From IMG/VR virus record IMGVR_UViG_3300028388_002422, positions 1-55,089 of that record: a stretch of DNA of 55,089 nt. The stretch is one strand, 5' to 3'. The position numbers and the translations under genes are program-made. The stretch comes from a virus. Shown here piece after piece: positions 7,427 to 14,029 of this stretch (positions within the stretch are counted from its first letter, which is position 1; every line of letters starts with the position of its first letter). The notes under the pieces are model-generated. The model was given only the letters and a program-made list of their open reading frames with translations. It had not been told where the DNA came from and ran no database searches.

Positions 7427-7783
7427 ATGTCAAAAGCAACTGAAAACACCATGAAAACCAAAGTTACCGAAATGTTGACCGCAGGTGAGCGTATTGGCAA
7501 GATCGAAGGCTACTTGCTGTATGAGCATGATCTTTCCACGAACGAGGCCAAGCAGTTTGTTTCTGATACGCGGGAAGAGCTTGGAATTGAGTCTAGGGGC
7601 CAAGGTCCTGTGAAGCTACCTGAGATCGTGGCCTACCTGCGTGCCAACACTGGCAAGCTTGAAAAGAAAGAGCTGATTAACGGTATGATGGAAGTCAGCG
7701 GTCATACCTACAGCACGTGCCAGCATATGTATAACTATATCGCAATGGCACAAGAGTGGGCACGGCAAGAGACAGAAGCATGA
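7427..7783 (+). CDS. Helical-repeat early protein B (paralogue of 6149 and 18275)
   Basis: 118 residues. The start is ATG 7427, placed seven bases after GGAG; the ATG four codons upstream overlaps that ribosome site. Two helical units: residues about 8-50 (KVTEMLTAGERIGKIEGYLLY...STNEAKQF) and about 65-118 (PEIVAYLRANTGKLEKKEL...). The first unit shares GKIEG/GKVEG and STNEAK with the protein at 6149, the second shares VAYLR, the KKEL/KKDLINGM block and EWARQE. First gene after promoter P2. Function unknown; a regulator is inferred from position and duplication. Confidence 0.8.
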   Translation: MSKATENTMKTKVTEMLTAGERIGKIEGYLLYEHDLSTNEAKQFVSDTREELGIESRGQGPVKLPEIVAYLRANTGKLEKKELINGMMEVSGHTYSTCQHMYNYIAMAQEWARQETEA

Positions 7784-7986
7784 ACCTGCTCGAGGCTCTC
7801 AATACCGTCCAATTTGATTGCCCTTCAGAGTATGCCCGGTCATACGCCGGGTATGCTCTTAAGATGGATGTAACAGATGAAGGGTTCAGAACACAGCTGT
7901 TATATGTACGCAGTAATTTGAGTTCATGGCGCGGGCCACTCGCACGACAAGCAAGGGCCGCCATAGATGAAGCGCTAAAATCCTGA
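7780..7986 (+). CDS. Small hypothetical protein
   Basis: 68 residues from ATG 7780, whose first bases overlap the stop of the preceding gene (ATGA), so translation is probably coupled. Helical with an Arg/Ala-rich C-terminus (RGPLARQARAAIDEALKS). No family recognised. Member of the run of small early genes that often carry host-takeover functions in phages. Confidence 0.65.
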   Translation: MNLLEALNTVQFDCPSEYARSYAGYALKMDVTDEGFRTQLLYVRSNLSSWRGPLARQARAAIDEALKS

Positions 7987-8055
7987 TTCGCACGCGCGAA
8001 TTAGTACCTGCACAGGGACGTGCTCTTTCTTATAACATGTCTTCAGGAGTATAAC

Positions 8056-8283
8056 ATGTCATCACCTACTACTATCCGTTACGCCGCATCAAAAGATGAG
8101 ATCTACATTGTTACCACTTACTTTGATAAAAGCGGCCTAGGTTCTGGTCGGTTTTTGTCGGTGTTTCAGGTATACAATGTTTATGACACGGGCCGCACCG
8201 TGCTTACACTTAGCCAAGTGTATATGACGGAAGCCGGCGCCATCGCAGAATGGCAATCGCACGTCGCAGGTTTGGTAGCATGA
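8056..8283 (+). CDS. Small hypothetical protein, beta-rich
   Basis: 75 residues, start ATG 8056 after AGGAG with six-base spacing. Alternating strands (TIRYAASKDEIYIVTTYF, GRFLSVFQVYNVYD) and a C-terminal helix. No motif recognised. Upstream 7987-8055 is a short spacer with no clear terminator. It overlaps the next tiny membrane gene by four bases. Confidence 0.65.
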   Translation: MSSPTTIRYAASKDEIYIVTTYFDKSGLGSGRFLSVFQVYNVYDTGRTVLTLSQVYMTEAGAIAEWQSHVAGLVA

Positions 8284-8369
8284 ACTTTCCTGGTTGGCTA
8301 CTGTTTTTGATCGGTCTTAATCTTGGGGCCGCCTTAGTCGGGGCCGCATTAACTTTGGTATGTGTTTGA
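8280..8369 (+). CDS. 29-residue membrane peptide
   Basis: ATG 8280 overlaps the preceding stop and ends at TGA 8369. Nearly the whole product is hydrophobic (WLLFLIGLNLGAALVGAAL), one membrane helix. Tightly overlapped with both neighbours, which supports a real gene. Function unknown. Confidence 0.5.
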   Translation: MNFPGWLLFLIGLNLGAALVGAALTLVCV

Positions 8370-8388
8370 TAAACAAAAAGGCATAATT

Positions 8389-8571
8389 ATGACGTTAGAT
8401 AATGTACAATTTGACGTACGGTGGGCATTCGGTAATCTTACGCTTTCATGTAAAGTCGAAGAGCTGCCGCGTGACTTTTGGATCGAGGCCATCCGGTATC
8501 TTGAAACGAAAGGCCTTGACCTCACTACGGATCAATACTTTGCTTTGGAGAGCTGGTTAGATGATGAATGA
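8389..8571 (+). CDS. Small hypothetical protein
   Basis: 60 residues from ATG 8389, with AAGG upstream. Acidic C-terminus (LESWLDDE). It has the look of a strand-helix fold (VQFDVRWAFGNLTLSCKVEE then DFWIEAIRYLETKG). Overlaps the next start by 11 bases. No family recognised. Confidence 0.6.
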   Translation: MTLDNVQFDVRWAFGNLTLSCKVEELPRDFWIEAIRYLETKGLDLTTDQYFALESWLDDE

Positions 8572-8812
8572 AATACCGATGAAATTAAAGCTTCTTATTC
8601 TGCGTGCAATAGCTGAACGCGCGGCACAGTTAGAATGGGGCACAGACGAACAAATCGATACCGAGGATGCATTTTATACTTTATCAGAGCGCTGGTTTGG
8701 TATTGATTGGGAAAATCATACTTACTTATTAAAAGCCACTACGTCTGAAGCTATGGCTTACGGTTTGAAAATAATTGCAGCTATAATTGAAGGATTAGGT
8801 TATGAGGTTTGA
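8561..8812 (+). CDS. Small helical hypothetical protein
   Basis: 83 residues, ATG 8561 inside the end of the previous gene. Predicted mostly helical (KLKLLILRAIAERAAQLEW, TSEAMAYGLKIIAAIIEGL). No motif recognised. Its overlaps on both sides suggest translational coupling in the P2 transcript. Confidence 0.6.
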   Translation: MMNEIPMKLKLLILRAIAERAAQLEWGTDEQIDTEDAFYTLSERWFGIDWENHTYLLKATTSEAMAYGLKIIAAIIEGLGYEV

Positions 8813-9284
8813 ATCTTACATTAGCCAAGCTACTATAGTACGCGGCGATGAACTTGACCAATATGGCATCAGTGATGATTGTTTGTATGCTTTAGTCTAT
8901 CCTGGCGGTTCACATATTGTGCGGTCTGATGGTGATGATGGCTCCTGGTGTCTGACAATAGGCAATGAAAGTGAATTGTCCGAGGATTTATTAACGCTCG
9001 AGGCGCAGCTTTACCTTTGGGCCGCAGACGAGGGCCACTTCGACGATACCATTAATACTGACACTCTTTTTGAATGGATAATTGCTCATTGTGCTCAAGC
9101 TAGGCGATCGGCTATCGATACAACAGAATATGTTGTAAGCTACGAAAATTTTCGTGGCTATATTAAAACTGAAAAGCATTTTAGCCCACGGTCTGCGTTA
9201 ACTCTGGCATATTGTAAAGATACAGTACAAGAGTATTTTAACTTAATCAACCGCAGTATCTATACGATTAAGGGGCTGTCATGA
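8802..9284 (+). CDS. Hypothetical protein, 160 residues
   Basis: Starts at ATG 8802, overlapping the upstream gene by 11 bases. Acidic N-terminal two-thirds (GDELDQYGISDDCLYALVY, GDDGSWCLTIGNESELSED), then a more basic C-terminal part (YENFRGYIKTEKHFSPRSA). No membrane segment or catalytic motif seen. Largest gene of this small-gene cluster; function unknown. Confidence 0.65.
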   Translation: MRFESYISQATIVRGDELDQYGISDDCLYALVYPGGSHIVRSDGDDGSWCLTIGNESELSEDLLTLEAQLYLWAADEGHFDDTINTDTLFEWIIAHCAQARRSAIDTTEYVVSYENFRGYIKTEKHFSPRSALTLAYCKDTVQEYFNLINRSIYTIKGLS

Positions 9285-9478
9285 CAATTAAGCACGAAGA
9301 CTTCATTATCACTTATCATCCTAGTGCAGGTTGGAAAGCGGTATATTATTGGTGGAATCCCGATCTTAAAATGATGGAACCACTTAATACCAGTCCAATT
9401 GCATTTAACACAAAAGACGGGGCAATACGATATGCCAAACAGTGGGCTATTGATGAGGGCGTCCGATATGTGGACTAA
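9281..9478 (+). CDS. Small hypothetical protein
   Basis: 65 residues, ATG overlaps the preceding TGA (ATGA). Aromatic-rich (WKAVYYWWNPDLKMMEPL), ending in a helical segment. Text of this type (a row of Trp/Tyr strands then KDGAIRYAKQWA) suggests a small alpha/beta fold; no family recognised. Confidence 0.6.
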   Translation: MTIKHEDFIITYHPSAGWKAVYYWWNPDLKMMEPLNTSPIAFNTKDGAIRYAKQWAIDEGVRYVD

Positions 9479-9668
9479 ATCTGCCATTGAACATTTTATG
9501 CAGCAAATACATAAAGCTACTCTAGACGAAAGCAAAATATGTAAAAGCTGTATTCACGTTGACGGTGATGTTTGCGGTTTGGATAGCGGGCTAGATAACT
9601 GCTTAGGCGTGCAGTACGCATCGCAGCAGTTTGTACGATACATTGACAGCGAAGGAGAATGGATATGA
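9468..9668 (+). CDS. Small four-cysteine protein
   Basis: 66 residues taking ATG 9468 (MWTKSAIEHF). A cysteine cluster CKSC...C...C (residues about 23-43) resembles a compact zinc-binding knuckle. Overlaps both neighbours by a few bases. The start is a choice: the frame is open further upstream, but the earlier part overlaps the previous gene. Function unknown. Confidence 0.6.
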   Translation: MWTKSAIEHFMQQIHKATLDESKICKSCIHVDGDVCGLDSGLDNCLGVQYASQQFVRYIDSEGEWI

Positions 9669-9871
9669 CTAACAAGCAAGGTGAATTACCTGTAACACTC
9701 GGTTTCTTTGCCACACCAGAAAACTGGGTAGAGCTTAGTGCTTGGATCGAGAGCCACCCTAGAGAGGAACATATTCATCTTTATACGGCGGCATGTATGG
9801 CCTGGAATCTTTGCGTTAAATATATGGAGATTGCAACAGCTAATGTAAACGAGCCACATAAGCCAAACTAA
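9665..9871 (+). CDS. Small hypothetical protein
   Basis: 68 residues from ATG 9665, seven bases after GGAG. N-terminus LPVTLGFFATPENWVEL, central helix (HIHLYTAACMAWNLCVKY). No known motif. Last gene before promoter P3; a seven-base hairpin ATAAGCC/GGCTTAT follows its stop (about 9857-9880) but lacks a T run. Confidence 0.6.
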   Translation: MTNKQGELPVTLGFFATPENWVELSAWIESHPREEHIHLYTAACMAWNLCVKYMEIATANVNEPHKPN

Positions 9872-9892
9872 TAGGCTTATAGGAACAATTGA

Positions 9893-9922
9893 TTGTACAA
9901 ATTCTTTGTAATTTGTTATAAT
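9893..9922 (+). promoter_or_regulatory. Early promoter P3 (TTGTAC family)
   Basis: TTGTAC (9893-9898), 18-base spacer, TATAAT (9917-9922). A leader hairpin AGTAGC-CA-GCTACT (about 9929-9942) follows, then CGGAGACTGTT before ATG 9963. Confidence 0.8.
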
Positions 9923-9962
9923 ATAATAGTAGTAGCCAGCTACTTTAACTACGGAGACTGTT

Positions 9963-10169
9963 ATGCCTACGTTAACACAACGCCAAATTCTAGCACGGCG
10001 CAATGTTATTGATTTTCTCATTAACGTATGTGAAAATTCACCACTTGCTGATGACACCGAAGACTGGGTTGAATCTCAAAACATTACCGAATTCAATGCA
10101 GCCGACCTTGACGAAGCACTACTCGACGTCAAAGTTGCACTCGAAGCAATGCGGAGTTTTCTTTCATGA
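9963..10169 (+). CDS. Small acidic hypothetical protein
   Basis: 68 residues, first gene after promoter P3, with GGAG upstream. Helical and acidic (DDTEDWVESQNITEFNAADLDEA is its middle in part). No family recognised. Overlaps the next gene by four bases. Confidence 0.65.
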   Translation: MPTLTQRQILARRNVIDFLINVCENSPLADDTEDWVESQNITEFNAADLDEALLDVKVALEAMRSFLS

Positions 10170-10417
10170 AACATCGCAAGCCGTGTTATACGACACCATT
10201 CTATTCTATGCGTACTACTGGTCCATTACGTCCGGGCGCTGATGACTATCGTAAGCTACCCAGCGGCGACGGCATTGGCACTACTGCGCGCGTTGACTTA
10301 CCATACTACACCGGCACCGAACTACTCGGTATTGCCACAATGCATAAATCCAATGCTGTGCCGATTACTCGCAGCAGCGACATGGCAATTGCTATATCTA
10401 AAATGAGACGAAGTTAA
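10166..10417 (+). CDS. Small basic hypothetical protein
   Basis: 83 residues, ATGA overlap with the previous gene. Pro/Tyr/Arg-rich N-terminus and a middle with GDGIGTTARVDLPYYTGTE. The text IGTTARVDLPYYTGTELLGI then repeats small strands, which I have seen only as a conserved uncharacterised phage type. No catalytic motif. Confidence 0.6.
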   Translation: MKHRKPCYTTPFYSMRTTGPLRPGADDYRKLPSGDGIGTTARVDLPYYTGTELLGIATMHKSNAVPITRSSDMAIAISKMRRS

Positions 10418-10608
10418 TGTATGATGAACATGATTGGTATTGCGAAGAATGTCAGCAAAAATGTGAAATAATCGAGGAGTCATTTGATTATGCGGGTACC
10501 CATTGCACTTATGGTAAAAGTGGGACGCATTATACTGGGCATTTTGTTAGTAAGTGCTGTAATGCTCCATTGGTAGATTTTGAAGACTTAGGCTACGCAG
10601 AAGAATGA
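10417..10608 (+). CDS. Small cysteine-rich protein, probable zinc ribbon
   Basis: 63 residues. CEEC near residue 7, further Cys and His in the middle (THCTYGKSGTHYTGH) and KCCNAP near residue 47 give two cysteine knuckles spaced as in zinc ribbons. One-base overlap with the previous stop. Might bind nucleic acid or a host protein; unproven. Confidence 0.65.
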   Translation: MYDEHDWYCEECQQKCEIIEESFDYAGTHCTYGKSGTHYTGHFVSKCCNAPLVDFEDLGYAEE

Positions 10609-10832
10609 AATATATACTGCTAACTATGGGCTTAGGTTGGGCTATTTTGGTTATTCCATCATGGCCCTTACCAGATGACGGCGGGTCTCGATCATTATTA
10701 GACAGCGCGATATTAAGTTTAGGTTATATATTGGCCTTTGGTTCGCCAGGAGCTTTACTGTTACTTATTCTTAATAGACTTATCAATGTGTCTTTTGATA
10801 TTCATTATGGTAAAAATAAACATGACAAATGA
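10605..10832 (+). CDS. Small two-pass membrane protein
   Basis: 75 residues, ATG overlapping the previous stop. Two hydrophobic segments: residues about 3-20 (YILLTMGLGWAILVIPSW) and about 34-62 (ILSLGYILAFGSPGALLLLI), with a charged tail (HYGKNKHDK). Probably inner-membrane. In the early region a superinfection or host-membrane role is more likely than lysis, but neither is shown. Confidence 0.6.
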   Translation: MKYILLTMGLGWAILVIPSWPLPDDGGSRSLLDSAILSLGYILAFGSPGALLLLILNRLINVSFDIHYGKNKHDK

Positions 10833-11016
10833 TTACGATTATATATTAATGAATGATGGATGGCAAGCATTCTTAAACGGCAAGCCAGAAAGTACTTGTC
10901 CTTATTGGGACGACGGTGAAGCGGCAGAACTTTGGCTTAAGGGCTGGCGTAACGCAGATTGGTACCACAACCGAAAGGAGAACATAGATGAGCGTTGGAA
11001 AAACATACAGTCCTAA
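10822..11016 (+). CDS. Ribosome modulation factor-like (Rmf/CrpP type) protein
   Basis: 64 residues from ATG 10822. The pattern GWQAFLNGKPESTCPYWDD, then WLKGWRNADWY, matches the Rmf/CrpP family layout: G-x-x-A-x-x-x-G, a CPY turn, and a WxxGW(R) helix. Bacterial RMF joins 70S ribosomes into inactive dimers; phage members of this family are common but poorly studied. The longer frame upstream overlaps the membrane gene and was not used. Overlaps the next gene by 29 bases. Confidence 0.6.
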   Translation: MTNDYDYILMNDGWQAFLNGKPESTCPYWDDGEAAELWLKGWRNADWYHNRKENIDERWKNIQS

Positions 11017-11290
11017 TTATATAATGCATCCTAATTGGCATAAATTTATTTGCTTTGAAGGTAAAGCCGCAGGTATGCCATGCACAATTGGATTTACGTG
11101 GAGTCGTGGCTATCGGGGCTACCGTGAACCTGGCGGCCTTCAACTCGAGCCTGATGAACCGGCAGGTGTAGATGAAATAGTATTGTTTGATCGTCAAGGC
11201 TACCGGGCAGAATGGTTAGCAAAGCGTGTTGATCAGATGGATGATTGGGACAATATTTACGATCAAATTGAGGATTACATGCATGACTAG
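10988..11290 (+). CDS. Hypothetical protein, 100 residues
   Basis: ATG 10988 follows AAAGGAG, a strong ribosome site. Gly/Arg-rich centre (RGYRGYREPGGLQLEPDEP) then a charged C-terminal helix (AKRVDQMDDWDNIYDQIED). The C-terminal part resembles a common phage conserved type but I cannot name it. Seven-base overlap with the next start. Confidence 0.6.
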   Translation: MSVGKTYSPNYIMHPNWHKFICFEGKAAGMPCTIGFTWSRGYRGYREPGGLQLEPDEPAGVDEIVLFDRQGYRAEWLAKRVDQMDDWDNIYDQIEDYMHD

Positions 11291-11507
11291 GGAATTCAAA
11301 ATTACGTCAACCAATCCGCAGACAAACGAATTGTTACAGCGAACCATACCGTGTACTTGTGGCGGGATTAAGCGTTGCTATCACTACGAGCCGCCTTGGT
11401 ATCTGAGAAATAAACGTCGGTGGACTGAGCCGTACTTCTGTTTTGTTTGTGATGAATGTGATGCAAGCGACGTGCTTACAGCTTTGGAGTTAGGCATAGA
11501 TGACTGA
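11283..11507 (+). CDS. Small cysteine-rich protein
   Basis: 74 residues from ATG 11283. Cysteines at CTCGG, RCYH and CFVCDEC could bind one or two metal ions. Overlaps the neighbouring stop and start. No named family. A nucleic-acid or protein-binding zinc protein is a reasonable guess. Confidence 0.55.
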   Translation: MTREFKITSTNPQTNELLQRTIPCTCGGIKRCYHYEPPWYLRNKRRWTEPYFCFVCDECDASDVLTALELGIDD

Positions 11508-11772
11508 CAATATTTATGTAAATAAGAACGATTATCTTAAGCTTAAAGCTAATGTAAATCGTTTACGGGCGCAAGTTGGTGGTTTATCAAAATCTAATGA
11601 AAATTTACGTAGAGTAAATAAAACGTTAGAAGCTGAAAACGAGCGGCTACGTAGAAACGCCAAGCGGTATCAATGGGTGCGGGATAACCACACCGTGCTG
11701 ACAACAAGTCAGTACAGCGACCTTTACGACCAAGCTGTGGACGAGGCGATGAAAGATGAAAAACAAAATTAG
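11500..11772 (+). CDS. Small coiled-coil protein
   Basis: 90 residues. Residues about 13-55 form a coiled coil (LKANVNRLRAQVGGL, LEAENERLRRNAKRYQWV). The tail WVRDNHTVLTTSQYSDLYDQ-x-VDEAM is a pattern found in many small phage proteins whose role is unknown. It shares ENERLRR-like text with the gene at 11947, which may be distantly related. Confidence 0.65.
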   Translation: MTDNIYVNKNDYLKLKANVNRLRAQVGGLSKSNENLRRVNKTLEAENERLRRNAKRYQWVRDNHTVLTTSQYSDLYDQAVDEAMKDEKQN

Positions 11773-11950
11773 GTACATCTTGCTAATGGCGACCTATCGA
11801 ATTTGGCATCCAGTGGTATTTTCGATACTCAGCTACGCCTATCGTAAGCGCATTATTGACTCGCACAAACTGCATGAATTGCTGGCGTTATTTGACAGGA
11901 CACAAGTTAATAATGTGCTGCGCACAGCCGCGCATAGGTGTTTGCCATGA
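11756..11950 (+). CDS. Small basic hypothetical protein
   Basis: 64 residues, overlapping the previous gene by 17 bases. Basic, with a hydrophobic N-terminal half (YILLMATYRIWHPVVFSIL) that could be membrane-associated. No family recognised; the start has a GATGAAA-type weak ribosome site. Confidence 0.45.
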   Translation: MKNKIRYILLMATYRIWHPVVFSILSYAYRKRIIDSHKLHELLALFDRTQVNNVLRTAAHRCLP

Positions 11951-12309
11951 CTGACACTATCGGATCAATAGACGGCCCAACGCATCTCGCAGCCGTTCAG
12001 CGTATTGCCGAACTTGAAGCAGAGTGTGAGGCACACGTAGACCGTCTAGCCGCGCTTATGGATGAAAACACTAGGCTCAAAAAAGAAAACGAGCGGCTGC
12101 GTAATAGGATTGAATGGCTTGAAGATAAGTGTGAGGGACACATAGACCGCCAGGCTCGTTTAATAGACGAAAACAAGCGGCTGCGTAATGCACTGGAGCG
12201 ACTTTTAGATGCCGTTGAGACTTACAGCTCTGGATCGCTGGGGGATGCAGAAGACCAAGCTCGAGACATCTTAGAAAAAGCAAGAGGCGATAAAAATGAC
12301 CACACATAA
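11947..12309 (+). CDS. Coiled-coil protein with internal repeat
   Basis: 120 residues from ATG 11947 (AGGTG upstream). A long coiled coil contains a duplicated block: ECEAHVDRLAALMDENTRLKK and KCEGHIDRQARLIDENKRLRN, period about 34 residues. It ends with an acidic/basic helix. The product likely dimerises. Similar small coiled-coil genes are common in phage early regions; role unknown. Confidence 0.65.
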   Translation: MTDTIGSIDGPTHLAAVQRIAELEAECEAHVDRLAALMDENTRLKKENERLRNRIEWLEDKCEGHIDRQARLIDENKRLRNALERLLDAVETYSSGSLGDAEDQARDILEKARGDKNDHT

Positions 12310-12448
12310 ACACGCTGATCTGATGGCTCTGTACGCAGAGGATGCAAAGAAGACTGAGACCCCTTGGAAACAATGGGAGTTTCGTCAGCATAGTAAATAT
12401 GCCTGGGAGCCTGTGAAATACCACCCTGGATGGCATGAAAAGTTTTGA
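12296..12448 (+). CDS. 50-residue hypothetical protein
   Basis: ATG 12296 to TGA 12448, overlapping the end of the coiled-coil gene by 14 bases. Begins MTTHKHADLMALYAEDA and contains PWKQWEFR and a W/H-rich end. This HADLM...YAxDA...PW-xxWE(F/Y) pattern recurs in small phage proteins of unknown role, which supports it as real. Confidence 0.65.
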   Translation: MTTHKHADLMALYAEDAKKTETPWKQWEFRQHSKYAWEPVKYHPGWHEKF

Positions 12449-12527
12449 TCGCATTATTGGCCCAGCCGAATGGACAAGGATCGAAGTAGATGAATCACAA
12501 ACTTATCGGAGATTGAAGAATGACTGA
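12435..12527 (+). CDS. 30-residue candidate peptide
   Basis: ATG 12435 to TGA 12527, overlapping the previous gene by 14 bases and the next by eight. Content MKSFDRIIGPAEWTRIEVDE is balanced and not low-complexity. Its ribosome site is weak (GGATGGC). Possibly real, possibly a chance frame. Confidence 0.35.
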   Translation: MKSFDRIIGPAEWTRIEVDESQTYRRLKND

Positions 12528-12843
12528 CAACATCAACCGCCCTAAGCACTACACAGAACACCCTTCTGGAGTTGAATGCATCCAGATAACCGAACACATG
12601 GGTTTCAACCTCGGCAACGCATTGAAGTATATCTGGCGCTGCGATCTAAAAGATGACGCCATCGAAGACTTGCGCAAAGCGATCTGGTACATCAACCGTG
12701 AGATCGAAAAGCGTCAGCAAGCCACGTTAAAGCAGGCCACGTTAAAGCAAGCCCATGTTAGTGGTGTGCCATACCGCGTGGATGTGAGCGGTATGCCATA
12801 CCGCGTGGATATGACCGATGATCTGCGCACACGAACGAGTTGA
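12520..12843 (+). CDS. DUF3310 protein (phage T7 gp1.7-like domain)
   Basis: 107 residues. Residues 1-65 match DUF3310: INRPKHYT-x-HPSGVECIQI, then NLGNALKYIWRCD and DLRKAIWYINREIEK. The T7 relative gp1.7 has been linked to nucleotide kinase activity and dideoxy sensitivity; whether that applies here is unknown. The C-terminal 40 residues are an added tail made of in-frame DNA repeats (see 12721-12811). TTGAAGA lies upstream of the start. Confidence 0.8.
   Translation: MTDNINRPKHYTEHPSGVECIQITEHMGFNLGNALKYIWRCDLKDDAIEDLRKAIWYINREIEKRQQATLKQATLKQAHVSGVPYRVDVSGMPYRVDMTDDLRTRTS
12721..12811 (+). repeat. In-frame tandem repeats in the DUF3310 tail
   Basis: CCACGTTAAAGCA is repeated with a 15-base period (five residues, ATLKQ twice), followed by a 27-base unit containing GCCATACCGCGTGGAT repeated twice (nine residues, GVPYRVDVS / GMPYRVDMT). 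Both periods keep the reading frame. They probably grew by slippage, giving a variable tail. Confidence 0.75.
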
Positions 12844-12863
12844 AAAGTGCGGGAGAGTGAGTT

Positions 12864-13061
12864 ATGGCAATTTATAACTGTGAAATTTGTGATGAAATGA
12901 TTGATGATGATTATAATTCTGGTATTGAATATGGGGAGGGTTTAATTTGCGAAGACTGTGTAACCAACTGCCATGCTGACGTTGAAGACGAACTTGGGTC
13001 AGCGCGTTATGAACAAATGTCGGACGAGGAAGTGTTGACATTTCACTTGAGGAACTTATAA
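12864..13061 (+). CDS. Small zinc-ribbon protein
   Basis: 65 residues, with GGGAG upstream of ATG 12864. CEIC at residues about 6-9 and CEDC at about 31-34 form a typical two-knuckle zinc site; the rest is acidic (EDELGSARYEQMSDEE). Probably a small zinc-binding protein of the early cluster. Function unknown. Confidence 0.65.
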   Translation: MAIYNCEICDEMIDDDYNSGIEYGEGLICEDCVTNCHADVEDELGSARYEQMSDEEVLTFHLRNL

Positions 13062-13175
13062 ATTGAAGCTGAAAAACATGTTGCACGTAAGAAAATGGTA
13101 GATTTATATACTGAGGCATTGCAACTGACGGGCGACCAAGATCTGAAGAAATTGCTTAAAGGCCAGATAGAATAA
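13062..13175 (+). CDS. Possible small frame with non-ATG start
   Basis: An open frame follows the zinc-ribbon stop at once and reads IEAEKHVARKKMVDLYTEAL then DLKKLLKGQIE, ending at TAA 13175. It looks like a helical protein, but the first ATG (13095) would give only 26 residues. AGGA sits upstream of an ATT at 13062. It may be a rare-start gene, a frameshifted tail of the previous gene, or a remnant. Confidence 0.3.
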   Translation: MEAEKHVARKKMVDLYTEALQLTGDQDLKKLLKGQIE

Positions 13176-13201
13176 TTTTATGGGCGCATAAAAATAAATG
13201 A

Positions 13202-13231
13202 TTGTACAAAAGGTTACAATTGCGCTATAAT
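13202..13231 (+). promoter_or_regulatory. Early promoter P4 (TTGTAC family)
   Basis: TTGTAC (13202-13207), 18-base spacer, TATAAT (13226-13231). It precedes a structured RNA and a tRNA rather than a protein gene. Confidence 0.8.
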
Positions 13232-13237
13232 TAAATT

Positions 13238-13333
13238 TTGTTAGCTAACTTGGCTTAGCCCCACTCCAAGAATGATATGTATGAATGCGTCTATCCTCAG
13301 AAGTTACAATCATTCGGGGGCTAAGTCTTTTTT
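13238..13333 (+). ncRNA. Candidate structured small RNA ahead of the tRNA
   Basis: From the predicted start of P4, about 95 bases hold no gene. CTTAGCCCC (13254-13262) pairs perfectly with GGGGCTAAG (13317-13325), and inside it GAATGAT (13270-13276) pairs with ATCATTC (13309-13315). TCTTTTTT follows at once (13326-13333). So the element is shaped like a free-standing terminated RNA. Alternatively it is an attenuator or processing hairpin for the tRNA that begins at the next base. Confidence 0.55.
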
Positions 13334-13423
13334 GCCGGGGTGGTGGAATAGGTAGACACAGCAGACTTAAAATCTGCCGCTCAAAAGTTTAGCGTGCGGG
13401 TTCAAGTCCCGCCCCCGGCACCA
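13334..13423 (+). tRNA. tRNA-Leu (anticodon UAA)
   Basis: Complete cloverleaf of 90 bases with encoded CCA. The acceptor stem GCCGGGG/CCCCGGC is perfect, with discriminator A. The anticodon loop CTTAAAA (13366-13372) gives anticodon UAA, stem GCAGA/TCTGC. It has a long variable arm (class II) and TTCAAGT in the T loop. It reads TTA, a frequent codon in this AT-rich genome. It cannot read TAG. Confidence 0.95.
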
Positions 13424-13438
13424 TATTTGAGGTATTTT

Positions 13439-14011
13439 GTGAATATCTTTGTATTAGATTTAAACTTTCAACTCAATGCGCAGTATCATGTTGATAGGCA
13501 CGTTGTAAAAATGCCAAGTGAAGCCGCACAAATGTTAGGCACGGCATATCGTTTAACACATGGCGAAGAGTTAGATGTTTATGTATTATTTAGTGACGGC
13601 TTCCATTTAAAAAAATGGTGGTTAATCGATTCAGACGAATATCGTTTAAGTAAAGGCAATATTTATTTGGATAGATGGAAAGTAATGGGGGTAGGCTATC
13701 CCCATCATCCATGCACACAATGGGTATTAGCAAGTAAAGCTAATTTTCGTTGGCTGCAGCAATATGCTCTTGCTTTAAATGCAGAGTGGAAATATCGTTA
13801 TGGACATACAAAAAATCACGCAAGTATTAATCGAATGATCCAAACGCCAACTCCTGACATTCCTGATATTGAACTTACGCTTTTTGCGCAAGCAATGCCA
13901 GATGAATGTAAAGATTCAGATCCAGTCATCGCTTATCGTAATTATTATTCTAAGCACAAGGGCCACTTGTTCGCTTGGAAGAAACGATCAAAACCTGACT
14001 GGTTAGACTAA
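13439..14011 (+). CDS. Conserved phage protein of unknown function (AQYHxD type)
   Basis: About 190 residues from GTG 13439, with GAGGT five bases upstream; the frame open further back runs into the tRNA and is not used. It starts with NIFVLDLNF then AQYHVDRHVVKMPSEAAQMLGTA, a signature seen in many lytic phages (also in the form LDxDPxxAAQYHCDKHVVKM). His, Asp and Lys in it could be catalytic, but the function is not established. A C-terminal Y(R)NYYSKHKGHLFAWKKR is shared with that family. Confidence 0.75.
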   Translation: MNIFVLDLNFQLNAQYHVDRHVVKMPSEAAQMLGTAYRLTHGEELDVYVLFSDGFHLKKWWLIDSDEYRLSKGNIYLDRWKVMGVGYPHHPCTQWVLASKANFRWLQQYALALNAEWKYRYGHTKNHASINRMIQTPTPDIPDIELTLFAQAMPDECKDSDPVIAYRNYYSKHKGHLFAWKKRSKPDWLD

Positions 14012-14029
14012 TCTCTTGTGGAGATAATT

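Noticed and set aside
13334-13423. Amber-suppressor tRNA explaining the TAG readthrough
   Set aside because: The anticodon is UAA (DNA TAA), which reads TTA leucine codons, not TAG.
13394-13438. N-terminal extension of the 13439 gene
   Set aside because: It would translate the 3' end of the tRNA; the GTG with GAGGT at 13439 is a better start.
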